Part shown: positions 34,157 to 42,576 of the stretch, piece by piece
Position numbering within the stretch: the first letter of the stretch is position 1
Layout: every line of letters starts with the position of its first letter
Origin: Polynucleobacter sp. MWH-UH19D
GTDB taxonomy: Bacteria; Pseudomonadota; Gammaproteobacteria; Burkholderiales; Burkholderiaceae
Assembly (NCBI RefSeq): GCF_040409795.1
Contig: NZ_CP099571.1
Location: 806,001 to 870,000 of the forward strand
Length of the DNA stretch: 64,000 nt
Direction: 5' to 3'
Translations under genes and position numbers: made by a program
The notes under the pieces: model-generated
The model's database searches: none
What the model saw: the letters and a program-made list of their open reading frames with translations, nothing else
What the model was told of the DNA's origin: nothing

Positions 34157-36025
34157 ATGCCGGGTTCCCATCTTTTCCATTCGAAATCATCAAAACCCCA
34201 GAGTCACTCTGGGGTTGATCCAACTTTGCATGCGCATAAAAAAGGCGATGCGAAGCACTCCCATAGAAAAGAAGTCTCCAATCAAAATCTATTGCTAATC
34301 GCTTTAGTCCTAACACTGGGTTTCTCCGGGGTTGAGGGAGCGGCTGCCTACTTTGCGAACTCGTTAGCTTTAATTTCAGATGCTGGTCACATGGTGACTG
34401 ATGCTGCGGCATTAGGGCTTGCCTTATTGGCTCAAATTATTTCTCGTCGTCCGCCATCACCCAAACATTCGTTTGGGTTTGGTAGGGCAGAAGCATTAGC
34501 AGCTTTCGTCAATAGCATTGCGATGCTTGGCTTGGTGGTATGGATCGTGATTGAAGCGATTAGACGTTTTTTTGATCCTCATCAGGTGGATGGCTATACC
34601 GTTACTGTGGTTGCTGCTATCGGCTTGCTCATGAATATCGTGGTTGCATGGGTTTTATCGCATGATAAGAAAAGCGTGAATACCCGAGCGGCATTGGTGC
34701 ATGTGATGGGCGATTTGCTGGGTTCGATTGCTGCGCTGATGGCTGGTATTGTGATTCAGGTCACTGGCTGGATGCCAATCGACGCCATCCTGTCTATTTT
34801 GGTTTCGCTGTTGATTTTAAAGTCTACTGTCTCGATTCTCCATGAGTCTTATCACTTCTTAATGGAGGGTGTGCCACTTCACATTGATTATGTTCAAGTA
34901 GGTAAAGATTTAAAAAATGTACCTGGTGTTCTCGCAGTGCATGATTTGCATGTATGGGAAATGACTCCAAGTTTTCCTGCGCTCATTGGCCATATTGAAA
35001 TAGCCAACATTCAAGAGTGGCCTGACATTATGAACAGAATTAATCAGATGCTGTTAGAGAAGTACGGCATTGATCATGTTACTTTGCAGCCAGAGGAAGT
35101 GCATGCGGTAATTGATTGTATTGAGGATGGTGATGCGCATGATTTTCATCATCAAGCAGGTGTAATCCACTATGGCGATACCTTCTATGTGCGATGTACA
35201 AGTGGTAAGTCTACGTATCGTATGGCTTATCACGCCTGGGGAGATCCCAGTAACTCCAAAGTGCTTTTGTGTGTTCACGGCTTAACACGCCGCGGTAGTG
35301 ACTTTAAAACTCTTGCGCAAGCAATGTGTAAAGACTATTACGTCGTTTGTCCAGATGTGGTGGGTCGTGGCGACTCTGATCGTTTAGAAAATCCTATGCA
35401 ATACGCTGTTCCACAGTACGTTGCAGATATGGCGCAATTAGTAAAACAGTTGGGCGTTACTCAGGTCGATTGGTTCGGTACATCAATGGGTGGTCTGATT
35501 GGTATGGTTTATGCCGCGATGCCAAATTCACCAATTCGCAAAATGCTGATTAATGACGTGGGTCCCAAAATTGAACCTGATGCGATTAAGCGACTAGGCT
35601 CTTATGTTGGCCAACCTTTTGCATTTGCCAATCGCGCAGATGCTTTAAACCGCTTAAACCAAATTTGCGCCACTTTTGGTGAGCATACTCCTGAAGAATG
35701 GGAAATCTACAACGGGCCGATGCTTATTCAGCGTGATGGTTTATGGGTGATGCATTACGACCCCAATATTGCCGTTCCTTTTGCTTCTGTTAATCCCATC
35801 ATGGCAAAAGCTGGTGAGGTTGCCATGTGGCATGCATTTAAGCAAATTCATATACCCATGCTGATCGTTCGTGGAGCTGATTCTGACTTGCTTTCTGCTC
35901 AGACTGTTGCCGAGATGTGCAGGGTCAATCCTTATGCTCGTAGTATCGAGATTCCTAACGTAGGCCATGCACCAGCATTTGTTAAGCCTGAACAGATAGC
36001 CTTGGCAAAAGAATTCTTTAGTTAA
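34157..36025 (+). CDS. Fusion protein: CDF metal-cation transporter plus alpha/beta hydrolase
   Basis: A single 622-residue frame joins two families. Residues about 40-320 are a cation diffusion facilitator of the CzcD/ZitB type: His-rich N-terminus, six hydrophobic segments, metal-site pairs Asp75/His78/Asp82 (SDAGHMVTDA) and His182/Asp186 (HVMGDLLGS), then the cytosolic domain (VHDLHVWEMTPSFPAL). Residues about 340-622 are an alpha/beta hydrolase with nucleophile Ser443 in GTSMGG, an acid near Asp577 (RGADSDLL) and His604 (NVGHAP). The hydrolase would face the cytosol. No stop or frameshift divides them, though a GTG near 35189 could allow a separate hydrolase. The substrate is unknown. Confidence 0.88.
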   Translation: MPGSHLFHSKSSKPQSHSGVDPTLHAHKKGDAKHSHRKEVSNQNLLLIALVLTLGFSGVEGAAAYFANSLALISDAGHMVTDAAALGLALLAQIISRRPPSPKHSFGFGRAEALAAFVNSIAMLGLVVWIVIEAIRRFFDPHQVDGYTVTVVAAIGLLMNIVVAWVLSHDKKSVNTRAALVHVMGDLLGSIAALMAGIVIQVTGWMPIDAILSILVSLLILKSTVSILHESYHFLMEGVPLHIDYVQVGKDLKNVPGVLAVHDLHVWEMTPSFPALIGHIEIANIQEWPDIMNRINQMLLEKYGIDHVTLQPEEVHAVIDCIEDGDAHDFHHQAGVIHYGDTFYVRCTSGKSTYRMAYHAWGDPSNSKVLLCVHGLTRRGSDFKTLAQAMCKDYYVVCPDVVGRGDSDRLENPMQYAVPQYVADMAQLVKQLGVTQVDWFGTSMGGLIGMVYAAMPNSPIRKMLINDVGPKIEPDAIKRLGSYVGQPFAFANRADALNRLNQICATFGEHTPEEWEIYNGPMLIQRDGLWVMHYDPNIAVPFASVNPIMAKAGEVAMWHAFKQIHIPMLIVRGADSDLLSAQTVAEMCRVNPYARSIEIPNVGHAPAFVKPEQIALAKEFFS

Positions 36026-36033
36026 TTTTGCCT

Positions 36034-38061
36034 ATGGCAAATACGCCCAGTAAAACTGCCAACTTTGTAGATGCATGGTATGGCGAACCTTCTGAAACCC
36101 ATTCCTTGGGCGTTTCGCAAATATTGCAAGGTCTTAACTTAGACGAAGCAAGCTTGCTTGCTGCGAATAACATTGCGCGCACTCTCAACAAAGAGGCGCT
36201 AGTGAAGTTAATCGGCGAGGAGTCCGCGAAACTATTGATTGGATATCGCGGTTTACGTCAAGCTCAAGCGAAGTTGGTGCGAGAAGATGGCGGCCTGAGT
36301 GTTTCTGGTCAAGAAGAAATGCTGCGCAAGATGTTGTTAGCATTTGGTGATGACTTGCGAGTAGTGCTGATTTATCTAGCCTCTCGATTGCAAACACTGC
36401 GTTGGATTACCCAGGAAAAGATTTCGGTGCCAGCGCCATGGGCGCAAGAGATTTTAGATATCGATGCGTCATTAGCCAATCGCTTAGGTATTTGGCAAAT
36501 GAAATGGGAGATGGAGGATCTTGCGTTCAGAGCGCTTTCTCCGCAGATGTATCGCGATATTGCGAAGATGCTAGATGCCAAACGCATTGAGCGTCAGGCT
36601 TTTATTGAGAAGATTGTTAAACAACTTCAAGAGGAATTAATAACCGCGAATATTTCTGGGGAGGTATTCGGTAGACCTAAGCACATCTATAGCATTTGGA
36701 AAAAAATGCAAGGCAAGTCATTAGACTTTGCAAACCTTTATGACGTTCGCGCTTTTCGGGTATTGGTTGATGACATCAAAAATTGCTATGCCGTTTTAGG
36801 AATTGTGCATAACGTTTGGCAGCCAGTGCCCCGCGAGTTTGATGATTACATTGCGCGGCCTAAACCAAATGGATATCAATCGCTTCATACTGTGGTGATG
36901 AATGATGAGGGCGCTGCTTTTGAGATTCAAGTGCGCACCCATGAGATGCATCAACAGGCTGAGTATGGTTTGGCCGCCCACTGGCGCTATAAAGAAGGCG
37001 CCTATATTGGTATGGCAACTCCGCCAAACCAAAGCAAAGCAAAACCAGGTAACAAACCCCATGTTACGCATCAGCCCGGCACTCATAGCGCAGAAGTGGC
37101 TTATGAGCGCCAAATTGCATGGGCAAGACAGTTGATCTCATGGAAAGAGGATGCATGGGATCAGCTAAAACATCATGAGATTGATGATCATATTTACGTG
37201 CTGACTCCTTTAGGGAAGGTGATCTCATTAGAAAAGGGGTCAACGCCCATTGATTTTGCCTATGCAGTACATACCAATTTAGGTCATCGTTGCCGTGGTG
37301 CACGAGTTGATGGTGCCATGGTCCCACTTGAGACCGCTTTAAAAAATGGTCAGACTATTGAGATCATCGCTGTGAAAGATGGTGGTCCATCGCGTGATTG
37401 GATTAGTCCAGATAAAAACTACATCGGCTCTTCTCGTGCGCGCCAACGTGTGCGAGCTTGGTTTAACGCCTTGGACGACGCAGAAGTCTCTTCTGTTACA
37501 AAAGTTTCTGAATCGAAAACAGAGACTTCGGTAGATACCAAAGTAATTGCCCCAGAAATTGTTTTACGTCACAGTACTCGCAAAGCTGGACAGGGTGGCG
37601 ATGTATTGGTTGTAGGGGTAGATTCTTTGTTAACGCAGTTGGCTAGATGTTGTCGCCCAGTTCCTCCTGATGCGATTGCAGGTTTTGTGACGCAAGGCAG
37701 AGGGGTGTCGATTCATCGTCGATCGTGTAAGACATTTAGGGGCTTGCTAGAAAGAGCGCCTGAGCGTGTGATCCAAACTGCTTGGACTGCTTCTGCGGCG
37801 GATCCAGATGCCAAGTCAGATCAAAAGCGAGTCTTTCCTGCTGATTTGCTGGTTTCAGGATTGGATCGTCCAGAGTTGATGCGAGAGCTATTTGAAATCT
37901 TGACTCGCCAAGGCGTGCATGTCATTGATTTACGAAAATCTGCAAAAAGGGGTATAGCCCAGATCCTTTTAACGGTCGAGGTCAAAGACTCAGAGGTGTT
38001 GAGGGTGGTTCAAAATAGCCTAGAAGAGCTCAAAGGGGTCACGCAAGTACGTCGCCGGTGA
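36034..38061 (+). CDS. relA: GTP pyrophosphokinase RelA (monofunctional (p)ppGpp synthetase)
   Basis: RelA makes (p)ppGpp on stalled ribosomes in amino-acid starvation. The 675-residue protein has a degenerate N-terminal HD region, the synthetase domain (GRPKHIYSIWKKMQG; Glu268 in EFDDYIARPKPNGYQSLHT), a TGS domain (VLTPLGKVISLEKGSTPIDF) and C-terminal zinc-finger and ACT parts (LARCCRPVPPDAI). The acidic ExDD motif marks the synthetase-only type. The ATG at 36034 is preferred; a TTG two codons before it is possible. It starts nine bases after the fusion gene stop. Confidence 0.94.
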   Translation: MANTPSKTANFVDAWYGEPSETHSLGVSQILQGLNLDEASLLAANNIARTLNKEALVKLIGEESAKLLIGYRGLRQAQAKLVREDGGLSVSGQEEMLRKMLLAFGDDLRVVLIYLASRLQTLRWITQEKISVPAPWAQEILDIDASLANRLGIWQMKWEMEDLAFRALSPQMYRDIAKMLDAKRIERQAFIEKIVKQLQEELITANISGEVFGRPKHIYSIWKKMQGKSLDFANLYDVRAFRVLVDDIKNCYAVLGIVHNVWQPVPREFDDYIARPKPNGYQSLHTVVMNDEGAAFEIQVRTHEMHQQAEYGLAAHWRYKEGAYIGMATPPNQSKAKPGNKPHVTHQPGTHSAEVAYERQIAWARQLISWKEDAWDQLKHHEIDDHIYVLTPLGKVISLEKGSTPIDFAYAVHTNLGHRCRGARVDGAMVPLETALKNGQTIEIIAVKDGGPSRDWISPDKNYIGSSRARQRVRAWFNALDDAEVSSVTKVSESKTETSVDTKVIAPEIVLRHSTRKAGQGGDVLVVGVDSLLTQLARCCRPVPPDAIAGFVTQGRGVSIHRRSCKTFRGLLERAPERVIQTAWTASAADPDAKSDQKRVFPADLLVSGLDRPELMRELFEILTRQGVHVIDLRKSAKRGIAQILLTVEVKDSEVLRVVQNSLEELKGVTQVRRR

Positions 38062-38079
38062 TAAACTCTAGGGCTGTAT

Positions 38080-38156
38080 AGGCTCGTAGCTCAGCTGGTT
38101 AGAGCACCACCTTGACATGGTGGGGGTCGTTGGTTCGAGTCCAATCGAGCCTACCA
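38080..38156 (+). tRNA. tRNA-Val (anticodon GAC)
   Basis: A full cloverleaf of 77 bases: acceptor AGGCTCG pairs with CGAGCCT, D-arm GCTC/GAGC, anticodon stem CCACC/GGTGG around TTGACAT, T-arm GTTGG/CCAAT with loop TTCGAGT. The 3' ACCA is encoded. It lies 18 bases after relA. Confidence 0.96.
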
Positions 38157-38175
38157 ACGAATAATGACCCAAGAT

Positions 38176-38210
38176 GCGCGGTTGCCCACAAGCTCCCGCG
38201 CTTTCTTTTT
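38176..38210 (+). terminator. Terminator or attenuator between tRNA-Val and thrS
   Basis: GCGCGG pairs with CCGCGC around a 14-base loop and is followed by TTTCTTTTT. It ends tRNA-Val transcription or sits in the thrS leader, 48 bases before the thrS start. Confidence 0.65.
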
Positions 38211-38258
38211 AGGTCTGTTGTAGTGAAGCTGGAGTTCAATTAAGAAGATGGAGTTGTT

Positions 38259-40181
38259 ATGCCAGTAGTTACTCTGCCAGATGGATCAAAACGAGAGTTT
38301 GAGGCCCCCGTTCGCGTGGCGGATGTGGCTCAAAGTATCGGCAGCGGTCTAGCAAAAGCTGCTTTAGGCGGAATCGTTGATGGCAAGATGGTGGATACCA
38401 GCTTTGTCATTGATAAAGATAGCCAGCTCGCTATCATTACGGATAAGAGTCCTGAAGCTTTAGAGATTGTGCGTCACTCAACCGCGCACTTGTTGGCATA
38501 CGCTGTTAAGGAATTATTTCCAGAAGCGCAAGTCACTATCGGTCCTGTAGTCGAAAACGGTTTTTACTATGATTTCTCGTATCACCGCCCATTCACGCCT
38601 GATGATTTAGTCGCGCTGGAAAAGAAAATGGTGGAACTGGCTAAGAAAGATGAGCCAGTAGTTCGTAGTGTTTTGCCTCGTGATGAAGCAGTGAAATTTT
38701 TTAAAGATCAAGGTGAGCATTACAAGGCTGAAATCATCGCCAGCATTCCGCAGGGTGAGGATGTGTCACTTTATGCGGAAGGCAAATTCACGGACTTATG
38801 CCGCGGTCCACACGTACCATCCACAGGTAAGTTAAAAGTATTTAAGCTCATGAAGCTTGCAGGCGCCTACTGGCGCGGCGATAGCAAGAATGAGATGCTC
38901 CAGCGGATCTACGGAACTGCATGGTTACGCAAGGAAGATCAAGATGCCTACCTGCACATGCTTGAAGAGTCTGAGAAGCGTGATCATCGTCGCTTAGGCA
39001 AGCAACTCGATTTATTCCATTTTCAGGAAGAAGCTCCAGGTTTAATTTTCTGGCATCCAAAAGGTTGGTCAATCTGGCAAGAGGTTGAGCAATACATGCG
39101 TCGCGTTTATCAGCAAGAGGGCTACCAAGAGGTGAAGGCTCCGCAAATTTTGGATCGCGCCCTTTGGGAAAAATCTGGCCACTGGGAAAACTACAAAGAA
39201 AATATGTTCACTACGGAGTCAGAAAATCGTGCATATGCATTAAAGCCGATGAACTGCCCTGGTCACGTACAAATTTATAACTCTGGCTTACATAGCTATC
39301 GTGAATTGCCATTACGCTTTGGTGAGTTTGGTCAATGTCACCGCAATGAACCTTCGGGCGCACTGCATGGTTTGATGCGCGTTCGTGGCTTTACTCAAGA
39401 TGATGGACACATTTTCTGTACTGAAGATCAAATTCAGTCTGAGGTGGCAGACTTTGACAAGGCGGTACGTGCCGTTTATCAAGATTTTGGCTTTACTGAA
39501 GTGGCTGTTAAGTTGGCCTTACGTCCCGCCAAACGTGTTGGCGATGATGCTATTTGGGATAAGGCTGAAGAAGCCCTTCGTGGCGCACTAAAGGCTTCCG
39601 GACAAGAATGGGAAGAATTACCAGGCGAGGGCGCTTTTTATGGCCCTAAGATCGAGTATCACCTTAAGGACTCTATTGGACGGACCTGGCAGTGCGGCAC
39701 GATTCAGGTAGATTTCTCAATGCCAGCTCGCCTTGGTGCGGAATATGTGGCTGAGGACAACAGCCGTAAGACCCCAGTGATGCTACACAGAGCAATTGTG
39801 GGCTCTTTAGAGCGTTTTATAGGCATTCTGATCGAAAATCACGCTGGAAACATGCCGGTTTGGCTTGCCCCGGTTCAGGCTGTGGTTCTGAATATCTCCG
39901 GAAATTCTGCTGCATATGCGCAACAAGTCCAACAAATCTTGAAAAAACAAGGGTTTAGAGTCGAAGCGGATTTGCGGAACGAGAAAATTACGTATAAAAT
40001 ACGCGAGCACGCATTACAGAAGATCCCATTTTTGCTTGTTGTAGGGGATAAGGAATCAGAAAGTAATTCGGTGGCCGTTCGTGCCCGTGGCGGAGTGGAT
40101 TTGGGTGTAATGCCTATTGATGCCTTCGTTGCCCGACTCCAGCAGGATATATCCCAAAAAGTCGGACCCGAGCCTAGCTAG
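38259..40181 (+). CDS. thrS: Threonyl-tRNA synthetase
   Basis: ThrS charges tRNA-Thr. The 640-residue protein has the N-terminal TGS domain ([15 protein letters not shown]), the editing domain with [13 protein letters not shown] and the class II catalytic core: motif 2 [19 protein letters not shown] and motif 3 [13 protein letters not shown], with zinc ligand Cys in KPMNCPGHV. The length is normal. It leads the conserved thrS-infC-rpmI-rplT-pheST cluster. Confidence 0.98.
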   Translation: MPVVTLPDGSKREFEAPVRVADVAQSIGSGLAKAALGGIVDGKMVDTSFVIDKDSQLAIITDKSPEALEIVRHSTAHLLAYAVKELFPEAQVTIGPVVENGFYYDFSYHRPFTPDDLVALEKKMVELAKKDEPVVRSVLPRDEAVKFFKDQGEHYKAEIIASIPQGEDVSLYAEGKFTDLCRGPHVPSTGKLKVFKLMKLAGAYWRGDSKNEMLQRIYGTAWLRKEDQDAYLHMLEESEKRDHRRLGKQLDLFHFQEEAPGLIFWHPKGWSIWQEVEQYMRRVYQQEGYQEVKAPQILDRALWEKSGHWENYKENMFTTESENRAYALKPMNCPGHVQIYNSGLHSYRELPLRFGEFGQCHRNEPSGALHGLMRVRGFTQDDGHIFCTEDQIQSEVADFDKAVRAVYQDFGFTEVAVKLALRPAKRVGDDAIWDKAEEALRGALKASGQEWEELPGEGAFYGPKIEYHLKDSIGRTWQCGTIQVDFSMPARLGAEYVAEDNSRKTPVMLHRAIVGSLERFIGILIENHAGNMPVWLAPVQAVVLNISGNSAAYAQQVQQILKKQGFRVEADLRNEKITYKIREHALQKIPFLLVVGDKESESNSVAVRARGGVDLGVMPIDAFVARLQQDISQKVGPEPS

Positions 40182-40223
40182 GGTTAGAACGGTTTTTATT
40201 GTTTTTTTAGAGGAATTAAGAAG

Positions 40224-40748
40224 ATCGCTACTGAAAAATTGCAGCGCATTAATCGGGAAATTACTGCTCCTGAAGTGCGTTTGATTGGAATCGATGGTGA
40301 AGCCATCGGTGTAGTTAAGTTGAGTGAAGCCTTGGCTGCAGCAGAAGAGAAAGATACCGATTTGGTTGAAATTGCTCCTACAGCTGTTCCACCTGTAGTC
40401 CGAATCATGGACTTTGGCAAATTCAAATACCAAGAAGCCAAGCGTCAGCATGAAGCAAAGCTGAAGCAAAAAGTCATTCAGGTGAAGGAAGTAAAGTTCC
40501 GCCCTGGTACGGATGACGGTGACTATGGTGTGAAACTACGTAATCTGATCCGCTTTTTAGAAGATGGCGATAAGACAAAAATTACGCTGCGTTTTCGGGG
40601 TCGAGAAATGGCTCACCAAGAAATCGGAGCAAGAATGTTGGAGCGTTTGAAGTTGGACCTACAAGAGTATGGCCAAGTTGAACAGTTTCCAAAGATGGAG
40701 GGTCGTCAGATGGTGATGGTATTGGCCCCCGTTCGTAAGGCTAAGTAA
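40224..40748 (+). CDS. infC: Translation initiation factor IF-3, probable ATC start
   Basis: IF-3 keeps 30S subunits free and checks initiation codons. The domain pattern [19 protein letters not shown], then [15 protein letters not shown] and [12 protein letters not shown] is complete. No ATG or GTG lies at the expected start. An ATC at 40224, nine bases after AGAGGA, opens the family-typical ATEK sequence; a TTG five codons later is the other choice. Rare start codons in infC are known in E. coli and allow autoregulation by IF-3. I prefer ATC, giving 174 residues. Confidence 0.93.
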   Translation: MATEKLQRINREITAPEVRLIGIDGEAIGVVKLSEALAAAEEKDTDLVEIAPTAVPPVVRIMDFGKFKYQEAKRQHEAKLKQKVIQVKEVKFRPGTDDGDYGVKLRNLIRFLEDGDKTKITLRFRGREMAHQEIGARMLERLKLDLQEYGQVEQFPKMEGRQMVMVLAPVRKAK

Positions 40749-40894
40749 CTGGGATTGAGTAATACCTAGTTCTTATGTAGGGAGGCGTTCTGAGTGAATA
40801 ACGAAGGCGCTGGCAGTTAAGAAGTGCTTCTGGGTACAGGAAGAGTAGCCGTCGGTTACCACCTATGTTGCACAAGTAGAAGAAGGGGTGCTTT
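40749..40894 (+). promoter_or_regulatory. infC-rpmI spacer, possible ribosomal-protein leader
   Basis: The 146-base gap holds no gene. In E. coli the infC-rpmI region takes part in L20 autoregulation. Here I see GC-rich stretches (GGAGGCGTTC, GGCGCTGGC, GCCGTCGG) that could fold, but no clear hairpin with T-run. A regulatory leader is only a guess. Confidence 0.25.
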
Positions 40895-41092
40895 ATGCCC
40901 AAGATGAAGAGTAAGAGTAGCGCCAAAAAGCGCTTCACGGTTCGCGCAGGCGGAACCATCAAACGAGGTCAGGCTTTCAAACGCCACATCCTCACCAAGA
41001 AGACCACAAAGAACAAGCGTCATTTACGTGGTTCCACAGAAGTTGCGAAATCTGATGTGAAGTCAATTCGCTCTATGCTTCCTTACGCTTAA
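40895..41092 (+). CDS. rpmI: 50S ribosomal protein L35
   Basis: This is a 65-residue basic protein beginning [20 protein letters not shown] and containing [10 protein letters not shown], typical of L35. An AGAAGGGG site precedes the ATG. rplT follows after 25 bases, as in nearly all bacteria. Confidence 0.98.
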   Translation: MPKMKSKSSAKKRFTVRAGGTIKRGQAFKRHILTKKTTKNKRHLRGSTEVAKSDVKSIRSMLPYA

Positions 41093-41117
41093 CCTCAGAC
41101 TAGATTAGGAGAATTCG

Positions 41118-41483
41118 ATGCCAAGAGTCAAACGTGGGGTTACAGCAAGAGCCCGTCATAAGAAAATTACTGATGCTGCAACAGGTTACCGCGGTCGTCG
41201 TAAAAACGTATTCCGTATTGCTAAGCAAGCGGTTATGCGTGCTGGTCAATATGCTTATCGTGACCGTCGCAATAAGAAACGTGTATTCCGCGCCTTGTGG
41301 ATTGCTCGTATCAACGCGGCAGTGCGTGAGCATGACATGACCTATAGCGTATTCATGAATGGTATGAAGAAGGCTGCGATCGAACTCGACCGCAAAGTGC
41401 TTTCTGATATGGCCATTGCTGACAAAGCGGCTTTTGCTGCTTTGGTTACTCGGATTAAATCCGTAGTAAACGCTGCAGCTTAA
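41118..41483 (+). CDS. rplT: 50S ribosomal protein L20
   Basis: This is a 121-residue basic protein with the L20 start [16 protein letters not shown], then [17 protein letters not shown] and [18 protein letters not shown]. It binds 23S rRNA early in 50S assembly and in E. coli represses its own operon. An AGGAGA site precedes the ATG. Confidence 0.98.
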   Translation: MPRVKRGVTARARHKKITDAATGYRGRRKNVFRIAKQAVMRAGQYAYRDRRNKKRVFRALWIARINAAVREHDMTYSVFMNGMKKAAIELDRKVLSDMAIADKAAFAALVTRIKSVVNAAA

Positions 41484-41512
41484 TTCTTAGTTTCTAAACG
41501 AACTAAGCTGCA

Positions 41513-42559
41513 ATGGTTTCTCTCGACCAAATTGTCGAGGATGCCAAACGTGATTTCTCTGGAGCTGCCGACTCGGCGGCTCTTGAGGACGCGAAAGCCA
41601 GGTATCTCGGTAAATCAGGTGTTCTCACTGAGCGTTTAAAAGCGCTTGGTGGAATGACGCCTGAGGAGCGCAAGAGTGCTGGCGCCCAAATTAATCAAGT
41701 CAAAACTCAAGTAGAGACTGCATTACAAGAGCGTCGTCAGGCTTTGGCTAATGCCGTATTGCAACAGCGTCTCGCCGCTGAATCGATTGATGTGTCCTTG
41801 CCAGGGCGCGGTCAAGCGGTTGGTAGCTTGCATCCAGTGATGCGTACTTGGGAGCGCGTAGAAGAAATCTTCCGTTCCATTGGTTTTGATGTGGCTGATG
41901 GCCCTGAAATTGAAACGGATTGGTTTAATTTCACGGCACTCAATAGCCCAGAAAATCATCCTGCTCGTTCAATGCAGGATACCTTTTATATCGACGGCAA
42001 AGATGCCTTAGGTAAGCCTTTGTTGTTGCGTACACATACCAGTCCAATTCAGGTTCGCTATGCGAGCGAGCATGTAAAAAAATATGCAAATGCGGATGTG
42101 ATGCCTCCAATTAAAGTGATTGCGCCTGGAAGAACCTATCGTGTAGATAGTGATGCAACGCACTCTCCCATGTTTCATCAAGTAGAGGGATTGTGGATTG
42201 CTGAGAGTGTTTCATTCGCTGATCTCAAAGGCGTCTATACCGATTTCTTGAGAACCTTCTTTGAAACGAATGAGTTGCAAGTGCGTTTCCGTCCTTCCTA
42301 TTTCCCATTCACTGAGCCATCTGCAGAAATCGATATGGCCTTTGGTAGCGGAAAGTTAGCAGGTCGCTGGTTAGAGATTTCTGGGGCAGGGCAGGTTCAC
42401 CCCAATGTATTGCGCAATATGGGTATCGATTCAGAACGCTATACAGGTTTTGCCTTTGGTTCCGGTCTTGAGCGCTTAACCATGTTGCGTTATGGCGTAG
42501 ATGATCTGCGCCTCTTCTTTGAAAATGATTTGCGTTTCCTAGCGCAGTTCCCTGCTTAA
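41513..42559 (+). CDS. pheS: Phenylalanyl-tRNA synthetase alpha subunit
   Basis: This 348-residue catalytic subunit has an N-terminal coiled-coil (residues 1-85) that binds tRNA and a class II core with [25 protein letters not shown] and the motif 3 region [16 protein letters not shown]. It works as an alpha2-beta2 enzyme with PheT, which follows after 17 bases. Confidence 0.98.
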   Translation: MVSLDQIVEDAKRDFSGAADSAALEDAKARYLGKSGVLTERLKALGGMTPEERKSAGAQINQVKTQVETALQERRQALANAVLQQRLAAESIDVSLPGRGQAVGSLHPVMRTWERVEEIFRSIGFDVADGPEIETDWFNFTALNSPENHPARSMQDTFYIDGKDALGKPLLLRTHTSPIQVRYASEHVKKYANADVMPPIKVIAPGRTYRVDSDATHSPMFHQVEGLWIAESVSFADLKGVYTDFLRTFFETNELQVRFRPSYFPFTEPSAEIDMAFGSGKLAGRWLEISGAGQVHPNVLRNMGIDSERYTGFAFGSGLERLTMLRYGVDDLRLFFENDLRFLAQFPA

Positions 42560-42576
42560 GCGAGCATTAATACCCC

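Noticed and set aside
35054..35278. Possible gene boundary or frameshift inside the CDF-hydrolase gene
   Set aside because: The plus frame is open and codes for sensible sequence throughout; the minus-strand frame here is a shadow. I keep the fusion but flag it for checking.
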